Assembly (NCBI GenBank): GCA_030448185.1
Contig: JAUJNL010000026.1
Location: 1 to 35,443, forward strand
DNA: 35,443 bases
Source: Cytophagales bacterium
Lineage (GTDB): Bacteria > Bacteroidota > Bacteroidia > Cytophagales > 172606-1
Direction: 5' to 3'
Shown here piece after piece: positions 18,005 to 26,094 of the stretch (within the stretch, counting starts at the first letter, position 1; every line of letters starts with the position of its first letter). A program made the position numbers and the translations under genes. The notes below the pieces were generated by a model that saw only the letters and a list, made by a program, of their open reading frames with translations, searched no databases and was not told where the DNA came from.

Positions 18005-18037
18005 AAAAAAAGGCTTAAACGACCTGCTCAAGCCTTT
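18005..18037 (-). terminator. Rho-independent terminator of the DUF4136 gene
   Basis: AAAGGCTT near 18008-18016 pairs with AAGCCTTT near 18030-18037. Read on the minus strand the hairpin is followed by a run of T residues. It is 36 bp downstream of the DUF4136 stop codon. Confidence 0.7.
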
Positions 18038-18072
18038 GCCCATTGTGTAAGCCTTTCGCACAATCGTATCGC

Positions 18073-18633
18073 TTACAGATTGTCAGCCCGGTAGTTGAAC
18101 TTGTCGAACACCATTGAAACAGCCTCGTCAATCTTATTGCCTTCTTTGGTAAACACGTTGCCATCCATCAACCCGGAAGCGTAGCCCTGCCAGAGGAGTT
18201 TTCCCGTTTTGCGATCCACCAGGTGCACTATCACACTGCCTTCCTGGAGACGAACGGTTTCGGGATTGGTATACCCATTGATCTCCCCCGCAGCCCAATA
18301 GTTGCTGCCCAGCTGGTCTACCGACTGGATTTGGGTGGGCTTGTCGAACACGCGAAAGTTCACCACCAGGTCCGGCTGGCTGGAGGTATGTGTGTATCCG
18401 CGGGAGTCCATCTCGTGCTTCACTGCATCCCTTATTTTCGCTTTCAGGATCAGATCATTCAGAAAGAAAAATCCTTCGTCCAACTTGTTGTCCACCTGGG
18501 AAGCAAAGCCGTACGTATTGGCTTTTGCCGGCGTGGCGTTTGCATTGCCGACGGCATCCACCTTGTAGGACTTTTTCGAACAAGCCGCTAAAAACAAAGC
18601 AGCCAACACAACAATAACATTTAAATACTTCAT
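18073..18633 (-). CDS. DUF4136 lipoprotein
   Basis: The 186-residue protein starts with a signal peptide and lipobox LAAC (cysteine 18). The rest matches the DUF4136 pattern: an early YGFASQVDNKL-type strand, then LNDLILKAKIRDAVKHEMDS RGY, QPDLVVNFRVFDKPTQ near 85, EGSVIVHLVDRKTGKLLWQG near 130, and a closing helix DEAVSMVFDKFNYRA. These envelope lipoproteins are common in Bacteroidota and Proteobacteria; their function is unknown. It is transcribed alone, with its own terminator and a 430-bp divergent gap to the outer-membrane barrel gene. Confidence 0.9.
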   Translation of the reverse strand: MKYLNVIVVLAALFLAACSKKSYKVDAVGNANATPAKANTYGFASQVDNKLDEGFFFLNDLILKAKIRDAVKHEMDSRGYTHTSSQPDLVVNFRVFDKPTQIQSVDQLGSNYWAAGEINGYTNPETVRLQEGSVIVHLVDRKTGKLLWQGYASGLMDGNVFTKEGNKIDEAVSMVFDKFNYRADNL

Positions 18634-19007
18634 AATTACCTCCTTTTAGTTTGGTTAAAACTGTTTTCATTCATCCCAACGAACTAATTCTGAAGAGAAT
18701 CTGAAGACCGGTGCATAAAAACGAATAATAGTAATTGTTGCCCGGACAGCAAGGGGTACTACTACAGTTTTTCTTCTACCAGCTGCTACCCGAATTTATC
18801 GCTTCGTGTTACCAATAAGCAGGGAGAGACCCAATAACTGCTGACCCTGCGGTAACATTGCCCTGGAGGGAGCCGGCCCCGCCGCTGCGGTTATGCATCG
18901 TCGCAATAAAAATTCTTCTACCAATCCCTGCTACTATAGAATTCCTTCAGAATGGGTGCGTTACCGTGAGTAATTGAAGGGGAGTAATTGAAGGGAGAAT
19001 CAACAAA
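18634..19007. other. Divergent intergenic region
   Basis: No gene is visible. It must carry the promoter of the DUF4136 gene leftward and that of the barrel gene rightward. A near-tandem duplication GAGTAATTGAAGG occurs twice at about 18968-18994. Confidence 0.45.
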
Positions 19008-19057
19008 TACATAAAAACAGTGCAAGAAATACATAAAAACAGTTACATAAAAACAGT
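19008..19057 (+). repeat. Three copies of a 14-bp repeat before the barrel gene
   Basis: TACATAAAAACAGT occurs at 19008-19021, 19030-19043 and 19044-19057. The first and third copies are each followed by GCAAG, and the third copy plus GCAAG abuts the ATG at 19063. These could be operator sites or 5'-leader elements controlling the barrel protein. The exact copies are seen; the role is inferred. Confidence 0.8.
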
Positions 19058-19062
19058 GCAAG

Positions 19063-19743
19063 ATGAAAAAGAAAAACAACCTCTTAAGAAGGCTCACAGG
19101 AATGTGCTTTTTATTGTGTATGACGGTGAGTGCCGGTCAGGTGACGGCCCAGGAGTATAGTCCCGGGCCTAATTTCGGGGTCAAGGCCGGGGTGAACTTT
19201 TCCCAGCTTTACGTGAACCAACCGAATGTAACGGACCAGGACACGAAAGTCGGCTACCACATCGGGGTGTTCGGCAAAATTCCCGTCAATGATTTTCTGG
19301 CCGTCCAACCCGAGGTGCTCTACTCCAATGTGGGCGCCCAGATAACCTACGGCGGGTCCGACCTGGCCAGTGTACTGGGGATTGCCGAGGGCAAGGTACG
19401 GTTTAACCTAAACTATGTGCAGATACCCATCGCGGTGGTGGCAAACCTCGGTCCGTTCAATGTCCACGCCGGGCCTTACCTTTCTTACCTGGTTGGCGCC
19501 AACGTGAAAAACTTAAAAACGGCCGATTTGAACGCCAACCAGATTGCCGACCTGGATACCGACAGCTTCAACCGGCTCGATTACGGACTCCTTGGGGGCA
19601 TTGGCGTGAACGTGGATGCCTTCACGGTAGGAGCCCGCTACAATTACGGCCTGCGGCCCGTGGGTGACGGCGGCCTGGCCGGCAGCTTAACCAACAATTC
19701 GAAGAATGGCGTCTTTCAACTCTACGTGGGCTTTGGCCTGTAA
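19063..19743 (+). CDS. PorT-like outer-membrane beta-barrel protein
   Basis: The 226-residue protein has a signal peptide (about 1-29, ending VTAQ) and alternating beta strands of the OMP_b-brl_2/PorT family. GPNFGVKAGVNFSQLY opens the barrel. PVNDFLAVQPEVLYSNVGAQ, NLNYVQIPIAVVANLGPFNV and LDYGLLGGIGVNVDAFTVGA RYNYGL follow. It closes with GVFQLYVGFGL, ending on hydrophobic residues as barrels do. Such proteins are 8-stranded outer-membrane barrels of mostly unknown function. The first ATG after the 14-bp repeats is the only sensible start. GC content is high, like the RR-MscS block to the left. Confidence 0.9.
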   Translation: MKKKNNLLRRLTGMCFLLCMTVSAGQVTAQEYSPGPNFGVKAGVNFSQLYVNQPNVTDQDTKVGYHIGVFGKIPVNDFLAVQPEVLYSNVGAQITYGGSDLASVLGIAEGKVRFNLNYVQIPIAVVANLGPFNVHAGPYLSYLVGANVKNLKTADLNANQIADLDTDSFNRLDYGLLGGIGVNVDAFTVGARYNYGLRPVGDGGLAGSLTNNSKNGVFQLYVGFGL

Positions 19744-19862
19744 TTTCCCTTCTCCCTTACCCGGTAGGATTACGGGGATGGAAGTAACCGGAACGTGATG
19801 TAAGGCAAGTAAACACTGTCGGCTTTCCCGTTTTCAGACAGGTTAGAGATAGAGAATTCGAA

Positions 19863-20014
19863 TTAAGTAGATCACTAGAATTAGTTTATACTATTTTTTG
19901 TCATTCCCGGAGGGAATCTTCTCCGATTAAAACGGTGATTGGCCTACATCGAGAAGATTCCTCCGGGAATGACGGTTAGAGAATTGTCTAAAGTAATTGT
20001 AAAGAACTACTTAA
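19863..20014. repeat. MITE-like palindromic element, copy 1
   Basis: The outer ends TTAAGTAG...CTACTTAA form imperfect inverted repeats (19865-19895 against 19982-20012, 24 of 31 positions matching). Nested inside, GTCATTCCCGGAGGGAATC (from 19900) pairs with the segment ending at 19973 (GATTCCTCCGGGAATGAC) over about 23 bp. The whole 152-bp unit could fold into one long hairpin. No coding capacity is present. A related copy lies at 32508-32690. Confidence 0.75.
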
Positions 20015-20332
20015 AATAATTTACTAATCAATTTCAACTAAGGCTGTGAATTGTGGGACATTCCAGGGCTGGTATTTGGGCTGGCAATTTTCTGCTGTTC
20101 ATTGGCAAATATTACCCTGGTTTAGAGTAATCTGGGCTGTTTTCAGTGCTCTATTCTCTATACTTATTCAATCTGGCAGCACGTAACCTGAAGGAGAGCC
20201 ACATCTTTGGGGAAACCCACTACAATCGTCATCAAAATTGTGAAAGAGCCAACTCAAACGCTTTATTCACTATATAAAGTTTTCCGCAATACCAGCATTT
20301 ATCTATCGAAACAAGTACAGAGCTTTGCTAGG
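20015..20332. other. Gene-free stretch
   Basis: No convincing reading frame on either strand. It separates the palindromic element from the stop codon of the kinase fragment at 20333. Confidence 0.4.
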
Positions 20333-20585
20333 CTACAGCTTAAAAAATAACTTAAAGGTCGTACCTTTCCCCACTTTGCTTTCCACTTTAATATGACCTC
20401 CGGCGGCATGAATAATTTTTTGCGTTAAATACATCCCAATGCCTTGTCCTTCAACTTGCTGACCCAGGCGTTGATAGAGGGTAAAGATGGAAGCAATTTT
20501 GCTTTCCTCTATGCCTATGCCATTATCTTCTACACTTAGCTGCAGATAATCACTTAGGGCTTTGGTTTGGATAATAATCTAGGGC
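20333..20585 (-). pseudogene. Sensor histidine kinase, C-terminal ATPase fragment
   Basis: The minus frame reads IIIQTKALSDYLQLSVEDNG and IGIEESKIASIFTLYQRLGQ, then GQGIGMYLTQKIIHAAGGHI KVESKVGKGTTFKLFFKL and a stop at 20333. D-N-G-I-G-I is the G1 box and G-Q-G-I-G-M the G2 box of an HATPase_c domain, so this is the end of a histidine kinase. The sensor, H-box and N-box portions are missing because the frame is cut at the left end of the IS66 element. They do not reappear on its other side. Confidence 0.8.
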
Positions 20586-20650
20586 GTATCCGTACGAACA
20601 AGTAGCCTTTTTCGAGCCAACTAGGATGGTAGATTGGCAGAAAAAAGAAA

Positions 20651-21025
20651 ATGACACCTCTACGCACAGAAAAACCAATCAGAACCGAACAAGAGATGTT
20701 CCCTCTGATCGAAAGCTGGATGAAAAGCAAGTTGACTCAAAAAGAGTTCAGTCAAAAGCATAAACTGCCACTGCATATTCTGCCCTACTGGATTGGACGC
20801 TACCGAAAAGCTCATTCCCTAGCGGATGAACCGGCTCCTGTTCAAACTCCCGTTTCTTTCATTCAGCTAACTTCTTCAACTACAAATGCTGATCCTAGCC
20901 CTGGTCCTGATCCAGGACCAGCTGTACTACTCCTGGTGCTGAAGCTACCACCGGTAATTCAGCGATGGAAATGGAAGTAGCCTTTCCTTCTGGAGTCAAG
21001 ATCCACTTTCCTCTTTGGTTCCGGT
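20651..21025 (+). pseudogene. tnpA: IS66 accessory gene tnpA, frameshifted
   Basis: The first part reads TEQEMFPLIESWMKSKLTQK and EFSQKHKLPLHILPYWIGRY, the HTH-bearing start of the IS66 Orf1 protein. It then becomes proline-rich and stops at 20980. The neighbouring frame supplies the expected end, NSAMEMEVAFPSGVKIHFPL. One indel near 20940-20950 explains the break. The product helps IS66 transposition by an ill-defined route. Its position ahead of tnpB and tnpC is standard. Confidence 0.65.
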
Positions 21026-21053
21026 AACTTACCTCAAAAGAACTAGTAGGTGT

Positions 21054-21425
21054 ATGTTTTCGCTAACTTCCCAGCAGCGATACTTCCTCTATAATGAGGT
21101 CGTTGACATGCGCAAAAGTTTTGATGGATTGAGTGGCATAGTCCAAAATCAGTTGGGGAAAAAATGCTGCGTCCGGAGATGTGTACATTTTTTTGGGCAA
21201 GGATCTAACAAAAAGTAAAATTACTGGTATGGGAACCTTCCGGCTTTATTTTGTACTACAAGCGACTAGAGGCAGGGACGTTCGCCCTACCTAAAGCGGG
21301 GTACGAAGAGTATAACTATCTCCTACAGTGATTTATGTCTTTTGATAGAAGGCGTGGAAGTGGAAGTAAAACATAGACGAAAACGGTATAGTATAGCTAT
21401 TGAAAAAGAAGTCACTAAGGGTTGA
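21054..21425 (+). pseudogene. tnpB: IS66 accessory gene tnpB, several frameshifts
   Basis: Reading across frames gives SQQRYFLYNEVVDMRKSFDG LSGIVQNQLGK, then FLGKD, KLLVWEPSGFILYYKRLEAG TFALPKAGYEEY and finally IEGVEVEVKHRRKRYSIAIE KEVTKG to a stop at 21425. D-M-R-K-S-F-D-G-L and K-L-L-V-W are diagnostic of the IS66 Orf2 (TnpB) family. At least three indels are needed. The order after tnpA and before tnpC is normal for the family. Confidence 0.75.
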
Positions 21426-21475
21426 TTGCTCTTTCTCAATACGTTATCTTGTAGGTATGTCTGCAACTTGTATCT

Positions 21476-22965
21476 GTGTTTACTACTGCTTCCATATCAT
21501 CCTCTTGTGAACAGGCTACCGTCCCACTTCAGGAGCATGAGCAGTTAAAGTGGGCCTTTGAAGAGCTGCAACAGGAGAATAAAGAGCTGAAGCGGTTAAT
21601 CTTTGGTAGTAAACGAGAGCGATTTGTTCCTACTCCTGTTAATGATAATCAGTTAAATTTAGAGTTAGGTGCAAGCCCCGCTGAATCTTCTGTCTTGGTT
21701 AAGCAAACAGTTAAGTATGAGCGTGTAGTTAAAAAAGTAGCCAGAAAAGCGATCAGACAAGCTTATCCTGCTCACTTGCCTCGTGTCGATATTATCATTG
21801 AGCCCAATGTAGACGTTTCTGGAATGCACAAAATAGGGGAAGAGATTACCGAGGAATTAGATCTAAAACCAGCGACTTTGTTTGTCCGCAGGTATATCCG
21901 TCCCCGGTATGTGAGCAGAGAAGAGACCTTTCATGTGGGACCATTACCGGCTCGTCCCCTTGAAAAAGGCATGCCCGGACCTGGACTGCTTGCCCAACTG
22001 ATCGGGGATAAATTCGTGCTGCACTTGCCCTTTTACCGAATTGCCCAACGATTGGAGCAACTAGGGATGCGAATACCTGCTAGTACATTAAACTCTTGGC
22101 ATAAAGGAGCATGTGCACTTGCTGAATGCGTAGGAGAAGCCCTGCAAAAAGTAATCTTATCCTGCCGCTACCTTCAAGTTGATGAAACCCCGATAGCAGT
22201 TCTGGATAAACAGAAGAAAGGCAAAACTCATCGAGGGTATTTCTGGGTGTATTACTCGCCCCAACTGAAGCTGGTATTTTTTGACTACCAGAGAGGAGAG
22301 GCCGAGAAGGTCCGGAAACACTGCTTAAAAACTACCAAGGCTATTCCAAACGGATGGCTGCTATGCAGTTTACGAGAAATTTGGAGAAAGAAAAGGTATT
22401 ACCTTAGTGGGATGTTTGGCTCATGCCCGACGAATGTTTGAGCATGCCTTTGGTAACGATAAAGACAGAGCCGAGAAAGTGCTGCTCTGGATACAACAAG
22501 TGTATGCGATAGAACGAGAGGCCAGGGAAAAAGAGTACACCCCGGAGCAACGTTATCAATTGCGTCAGAAAAAGGCTAAACCAGTAATGGAAGAAATGGA
22601 GAAATGGCTACTGGAAGAGTATCCCGAGCTACTTCCCAAAAGTAGCATTGGCAAAGCCTTCCATTATCTAATGTCTCGCTATAAGGAAATGTCTCAGTTC
22701 CTGCAAGAGGAAGGTTAGAAGTAGACAACAATTTAGTCGAGAACTCTATTCGACCGGTGGCTATTGGTCGGAAAACTATCTCTTTTGTGGCAGCCATGCA
22801 GGAGCCAAAAGAGCGGCTTTAGTTTATAGTTTGGTCATTAGCTGTAAATTACAAGGAATTAATCCATACGAGTATTTACAAGATATATTAGAGCGATTAC
22901 CCAATCATCCCATTAATCAACTCGACCAATTATTGCCTCCCTATGGAAGCCTACTACTTCATTAA
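21476..22965 (+). pseudogene. tnpC: IS66 transposase tnpC, at least three frameshifts
   Basis: The first frame (GTG start at 21476) gives a leucine-zipper-like region (LKWAFEELQQENKELKRLIF GSKRERFVP), a zinc-binding-like middle and the catalytic core start (YLQVDETPIAVLD). The second frame carries VGCLAHARRMFEHAFGND. A third reads EVDNNLVENSIRPVAIGRK, and a fourth SHAGAKRAALVYSLVISCKL QGINPYEYLQDILERLPNHP to a stop at 22965. The D (DET), D (in the W-L-L/H-A-R-R block) and E (LVENSIRP) of the DDE triad are traceable, but the breaks prevent a single product. The catalytic product would be about 500 residues when intact. Confidence 0.8.
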
Positions 22966-22990
22966 ATGGCTAACCTTGGCGAATGAATAC

Positions 22991-23200
22991 CAATATACAG
23001 TGACACCATTTTGCCTTCATCCCTGACTTTGTCGTGCATCCAATCCAACTGGAGCCGATGCTCACAACGTAAGCAGGTCCAGGTATCGGTATAACTTTAT
23101 CTGTGCTTAGCTGATAGGGTTTGTGCTGACAATTCCATAGGATACATCTCTTGAATATGGACTGATATATTACGCCTACTCATGCCTAGTAAATGAATTT
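22991..23200 (-). pseudogene. IS256/Mutator-type transposase fragment
   Basis: The minus strand reads GMSRRNISVHIQEMYPMELS AQTLSA, then after frame changes LDWMHDKVRDEGKMVSLYI. In IS256-family transposases the corresponding parts are G-M-S-x-R-D-I-x-x-H-x-x-x-x-Y-G (before the catalytic core) and D-A-x-H-x-K-V-R-x-E-G, which includes the first catalytic aspartate. The gene is cut at 22990 by the right end of IS66. Nothing upstream of about 23200 continues it clearly. Assignment is by motif memory only. Confidence 0.55.
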
Positions 23201-23392
23201 GTTATTTTCTGTGGGCAGAAAAAAGATTTTCGAGCAGTTCATATAGTTTATAGAGAAGTTCATATAGTTTTTCTTGCTTCTCTCCTTGTTGATGCTTTAT
23301 CTTTAGGTAGTCTTTTAATCATTTCCCTCATCTTTTGGATTCTAAGCATGGCATACGCTTTTAGTTTTTTGCAACCAACCCCCTCTACTTAT

Positions 23393-23840
23393 ATGAAAAA
23401 TCTATTTTTTGCCCTTTTACTCCTCTGCCTCTTTGCCGGCTGTGACCAGATCAACGAATACATTAATCCCAAACCCAAACCCAAACCCGGAGAGGAGTTT
23501 GTAGGGGTCTATGTAGGGACATTCTTCACGCAGGATACGGTTCACCCGCGTGAATGATACCACTTTTACCGCTACCAACATCCGCAACAGGACACAGTCG
23601 TTTTATTATCGCAAAAATGTAGTCAACGACGGCAAAGAGTGGGGGGAAGGATTACTGGGAACACCGCGTAGATGCAATTTCCGTCCGGTAGAGGTAGAAC
23701 CCATCCGCTACGTAATGGCTCATTTCTCCAAAGCCACCACACCAGGAAATATTTTATTGTACGATCCTTATTTTACGGATCGCGCCGGCGGTTGTGCCAT
23801 GATGGGCGGTTATCCGAGAGAATTCCGCAAAGTGAAATAA
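23393..23840 (+). pseudogene. Small lipoprotein, one frameshift
   Basis: MKNLFFALLLLCLFAGC gives a signal peptide with the lipobox cysteine at residue 17, followed by a lysine/proline linker (NPKPKPKPGEEF) and EFVGVYVGTFFTQDTV. At about 23540 the frame changes by one base and continues TRVNDTTFTATNIRNRTQSF YYRKN, ending MMGGYPREFRKVK. The whole would be about 148 residues with a strand-rich secreted domain that I do not recognise. The upstream in-frame ATG (23348) would place 15 residues before the signal peptide and is unlikely. The shift may be genuine or a sequencing error. Confidence 0.55.
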
Positions 23841-23877
23841 TAGCCACATTTAATGTCACAATCTGGGGGAAAATCCC

Positions 23878-23891
23878 TCGCCTTTAGGCGA
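23878..23891 (+). repeat. Left-end hairpin of the IS200 element
   Basis: TCGCC and GGCGA pair around a TTTA loop, 27 bp before the transposase start. In IS200 elements TnpA recognises such subterminal hairpins on single-stranded DNA. Confidence 0.65.
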
Positions 23892-23917
23892 AGACTTTAG
23901 TTTGATATATTTGTAGT

Positions 23918-24349
23918 ATGCAAAACTATAGAAAAACCTCGCATACTACTTATGATTGTAAGTACCATATTGTATGGATAACCAAATATAGGAAGAAGGT
24001 AATGGTAGGTTTAGTTGCTCAAAGAGTAAGAGAACTTATCAGAGGTATTTGTAAGGAGCATGAGGTGGAAATCATCAGTGGACATATTTCAAAAGATCAT
24101 GTGCATCTTTTTGTATCCGTGCCGCCCTACATATCGGTAAGTAAACTGGTTGAGTACCTAAAGGGAAAGAGTTCTTACAAGATGTTACAGGAGAATAAGC
24201 AGTTGTCAAAAGAGTTTTGGGGAAGGCATTTGTGGGCAAGAGGCTACTTTGTAGCTACTTCAGGGAATGTAACAGATGAAGTCATAGTAGAATATATCAA
24301 GAACCAAGACCTAGATAATAAAGATGAAGACTTTACTATAGCCGAGTGA
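23918..24349 (+). CDS. tnpA: IS200-family HUH (Y1) transposase
   Basis: The 143-residue protein is full length for the family (about 130-155). The opening TTYDCKYHIVWITKYRKKVM is characteristic. The HUH metal motif is H61-V-H63 in HISKDHVHLFV. The catalytic tyrosine is most likely Y126 in GNVTDEVIVEYIKNQ. The enzyme cuts and rejoins single-stranded element ends at the hairpins on either side of the gene. It is the only uninterrupted transposase in the window, so the element may be active or recently arrived. Confidence 0.93.
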   Translation: MQNYRKTSHTTYDCKYHIVWITKYRKKVMVGLVAQRVRELIRGICKEHEVEIISGHISKDHVHLFVSVPPYISVSKLVEYLKGKSSYKMLQENKQLSKEFWGRHLWARGYFVATSGNVTDEVIVEYIKNQDLDNKDEDFTIAE

Positions 24350-24377
24350 CTTCAGTAGGCTTCAGCCTATAGCAAAT

Positions 24378-24398
24378 CTACCGGCTTTTAGCCGGTAG
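24378..24398 (+). repeat. Right-end hairpin of the IS200 element
   Basis: CTACCGGC and GCCGGTAG pair perfectly around a TTTTA loop, 29 bp after the transposase stop. It is stronger than the left-end hairpin. Confidence 0.7.
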
Positions 24399-24402
24399 TT
24401 GT

Positions 24403-24601
24403 TTAATTCCTTGTTTTTATTGACCATACTTCGATGAATACTCGACAAGTTCCCATCCCGATTACGCACTAAAGCCAGCATCAGACTTATCACTACGTAG
24501 GATAGATCATGGCGTTTGCCCCGATTGTCTCGCAAATCCAAGGAGCCTGTTTGAAGTAATGAATAAATAGTGTTATTTTGAGCTATAGTGAGTGTAGGCA
24601 T
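24403..24601 (-). pseudogene. ISAs1-type transposase, N-terminal fragment
   Basis: The frame starts MPTLTIAQNNTIYSLLQTGS and continues LDLRDNRGKRHDLSYVVISL, MLALVRNRDGNLSSIHRSMV NK. This is the N-terminal DDE_Tnp_1-associated domain of ISAs1-like transposases (D-x-R-x-x-x-x-x-H-x-L-x-x-V-x-x-x-x-L). The family match stops where the IS200 right end begins, so the rest was lost at that junction. About 65 of some 370 residues remain. The catalytic DDE domain is absent. Confidence 0.65.
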
Positions 24602-24794
24602 AAAGCAGTTTTTTGACTTCGCAAATCAAATCTACTCCTTTTGGCTATACCTCACTATTTTTATAAGAAAGCCCTTTACTGGGATAGGGTACTCATTAAA
24701 GATGTAATAAATGGCTCCTTAATAGAAACTGTAGCCAGGTATGAGAAAAAGAACGGTAGCATACAACCAATACCTAAAAAGTAAAACTCCCATT

Positions 24795-25053
24795 ATGGAT
24801 ACGGAAAATAAAGAAACGAAAACGACAGCAAGCCAAGTAATTGGCTACATATTATTAGTACCTCCAGTACTTAGTGTACCGTTATTTGTTATACAGTTTT
24901 TTTTAAAAAAGGAACGGGCGTTCTCTATGGTTTTTTAGAAACAGCTCAGCCCTACCTGTTTATTTTGGGTTAATGGCAATAGCTGGGGCTTATCTAATTA
25001 AAGGCAGTTTAAAGGCAGTAATAAAAAGTAAAGATTACAGGGTACATTTTTAA
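24795..25053 (+). pseudogene. Small membrane protein, frameshifted
   Basis: From MDTENKETKTTASQVIGY the frame has a first membrane helix (ILLVPPVLSVPLFVIQFF), then KKERAFSMVF and a stop near 24936. The neighbouring frame continues NSSALPVYFGLMAIAGAYLI KGSLKAVIKSKDYRVHF, a second helix and basic tail, to a stop at 25051-25053. One base in the T-run near 24930 would restore an 85-residue, two-helix protein. I do not recognise it. The helix end GAYLI recurs in the ORF at 26361-26447, on the far side of the GC-rich insert, with matching DNA. Confidence 0.45.
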
Positions 25054-25072
25054 AGCCTTGCAATAAAAAGGA

Positions 25073-26089
25073 ATGGACAACAATAAAAAAAAAGAGGGAG
25101 GATGTCTTTGGTTGGTGTTACCCGTAGCATTACTACTTACCTCGATCTTCGGGACTGTGTGGTTCTCGATGGTTGGTTGGGCCCAAGGTCCGTCGCCGGG
25201 GCAATCGGCAATCAGCGGCGTGATCTCAGCGAGTGCAAAGGTGGAGCTAGTCGAGGGGAGCTTCCAAGGGCTTGAGGGGCCGGTAGCCAGTCCAGACGGC
25301 GGGCTGTACTTCAGTGGGGTCCAGGTTAATCGAACGTACAGACTCGATAAGAACGGCAGTATTTCAGTCTGGCGCGAAGACACTAAGGGCATGAATGGTC
25401 TGTTTCTTCTTAAGGATGGCCGCCTCCTTGGTGCCGAAAGCGCCGGCCGGCGCATCGTCGCCGTGATGCCGGACGGGCGCGTTACTCCGCTTGCGACCGG
25501 GTTCGATGGAAAGGCATTCCGATCACCCAACGATCTCATCGCCGATAAGAAGGGGGGCATCTACTTCACGGATCCGGCGCCCCGCGTCGGGACCGTCCCG
25601 CCTAAGGAACCCGGCAACGTCCATTACCTTCGTCGCGACGGGGAGGTCTTACTACTCGACGATCAGATCCGGCGGCCCAACGGCCTAACGCTGAGTCTCG
25701 ATGAGAAGACCCTGTACGTCGACGACACGGAAGGCGAATATGTCTATGCGTTTGATGTGCGGCCCGACGGCAGCGTCACAAACAAACGGCCGTTCGTCAA
25801 ACTTCGCGATCCAGTGCAAGGTTCGCTGGGCCTGCGGAGTGTCGCGGACGGTATGGCCCTCGATTCAAAAGGGCGACTTTACGTTGCCACTGCGTCCGGA
25901 ATCCAGGTGATCGACAGGCGCGGTAAGTATCTCGGCACAATTCACGTCCCACCCGCCACCGGCCCAGGTGCCCCCGTGAGCAGCGTGGCGTTCGGCGGTC
26001 GCCGCCGTCAGACCTTGTACATGACGGCGCGCGAGGGGCTATACCGCGTTCAGATGCTGTCTGAGGGGCCGAGTGGGCGTGCAAAGTGA
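25073..26089 (+). CDS. SMP-30/gluconolactonase-like beta-propeller carried on a putative integron cassette
   Basis: The 338-residue protein has an N-terminal hydrophobic signal or anchor (about 12-37, CLWLVLPVALLLTSIFGTVW) and a six-bladed SMP-30 propeller. Metal-site landmarks are an early glutamate in FQGLEGPVASPDGGLYFSGV, N in FRSPNDLIADKKGGIYFTDP, N in RRPNGLTLSLDEKTLYVDD and D in VADGMALDSKGRLYVATASG. These enzymes hydrolyse lactones such as gluconolactone; the substrate is unknown here. The body is GC-rich with high third-position GC, whereas the first 60 bp are AT-rich like the host. The front may therefore be a host-derived replacement. An attC-like site starts 6 bp after the stop codon. 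Confidence 0.85.
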   Translation: MDNNKKKEGGCLWLVLPVALLLTSIFGTVWFSMVGWAQGPSPGQSAISGVISASAKVELVEGSFQGLEGPVASPDGGLYFSGVQVNRTYRLDKNGSISVWREDTKGMNGLFLLKDGRLLGAESAGRRIVAVMPDGRVTPLATGFDGKAFRSPNDLIADKKGGIYFTDPAPRVGTVPPKEPGNVHYLRRDGEVLLLDDQIRRPNGLTLSLDEKTLYVDDTEGEYVYAFDVRPDGSVTNKRPFVKLRDPVQGSLGLRSVADGMALDSKGRLYVATASGIQVIDRRGKYLGTIHVPPATGPGAPVSSVAFGGRRRQTLYMTAREGLYRVQMLSEGPSGRAK

Positions 26090-26094
26090 AAGCC

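Larger units (their letters stand above)
20586..22990 (+). mobile_element. Decayed IS66-family insertion sequence
   Basis: The three genes of an IS66 element occur in order, each frameshifted. The ends are imperfect inverted repeats: GTATCCGTACGAACAAGTAG begins at 20586, and the reverse complement of 22968-22990 begins GTATTCATTCGCCAAGG; both end TAGCC. The 8-bp flanks (TCTAGGGC and CAATATAC) do not match, so no target duplication remains. The left neighbour is a cut kinase gene and the right neighbour a cut IS256 transposase. The length of about 2.4 kb is normal, so decay is by small indels rather than deletion. Confidence 0.8.
23868..24402 (+). mobile_element. IS200-type insertion sequence, apparently intact
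   Basis: A single transposase gene lies between two subterminal hairpins, as in IS200. The left one is TCGCCTTTAGGCGA at 23878-23891. The right one pairs CTACCGGC (24378-24385) with GCCGGTAG (24391-24398). There are no inverted terminal repeats or target duplications, as expected for single-strand HUH transposition. It lies directly against the ISAs1-type fragment on its right. The exact cleavage ends cannot be fixed from the sequence alone. Confidence 0.75.

Noticed and set aside
19008..19057. Possible CRISPR array
   Set aside because: Only three 14-bp copies with spacers of 8 and 0 bp; no cas genes in the window.
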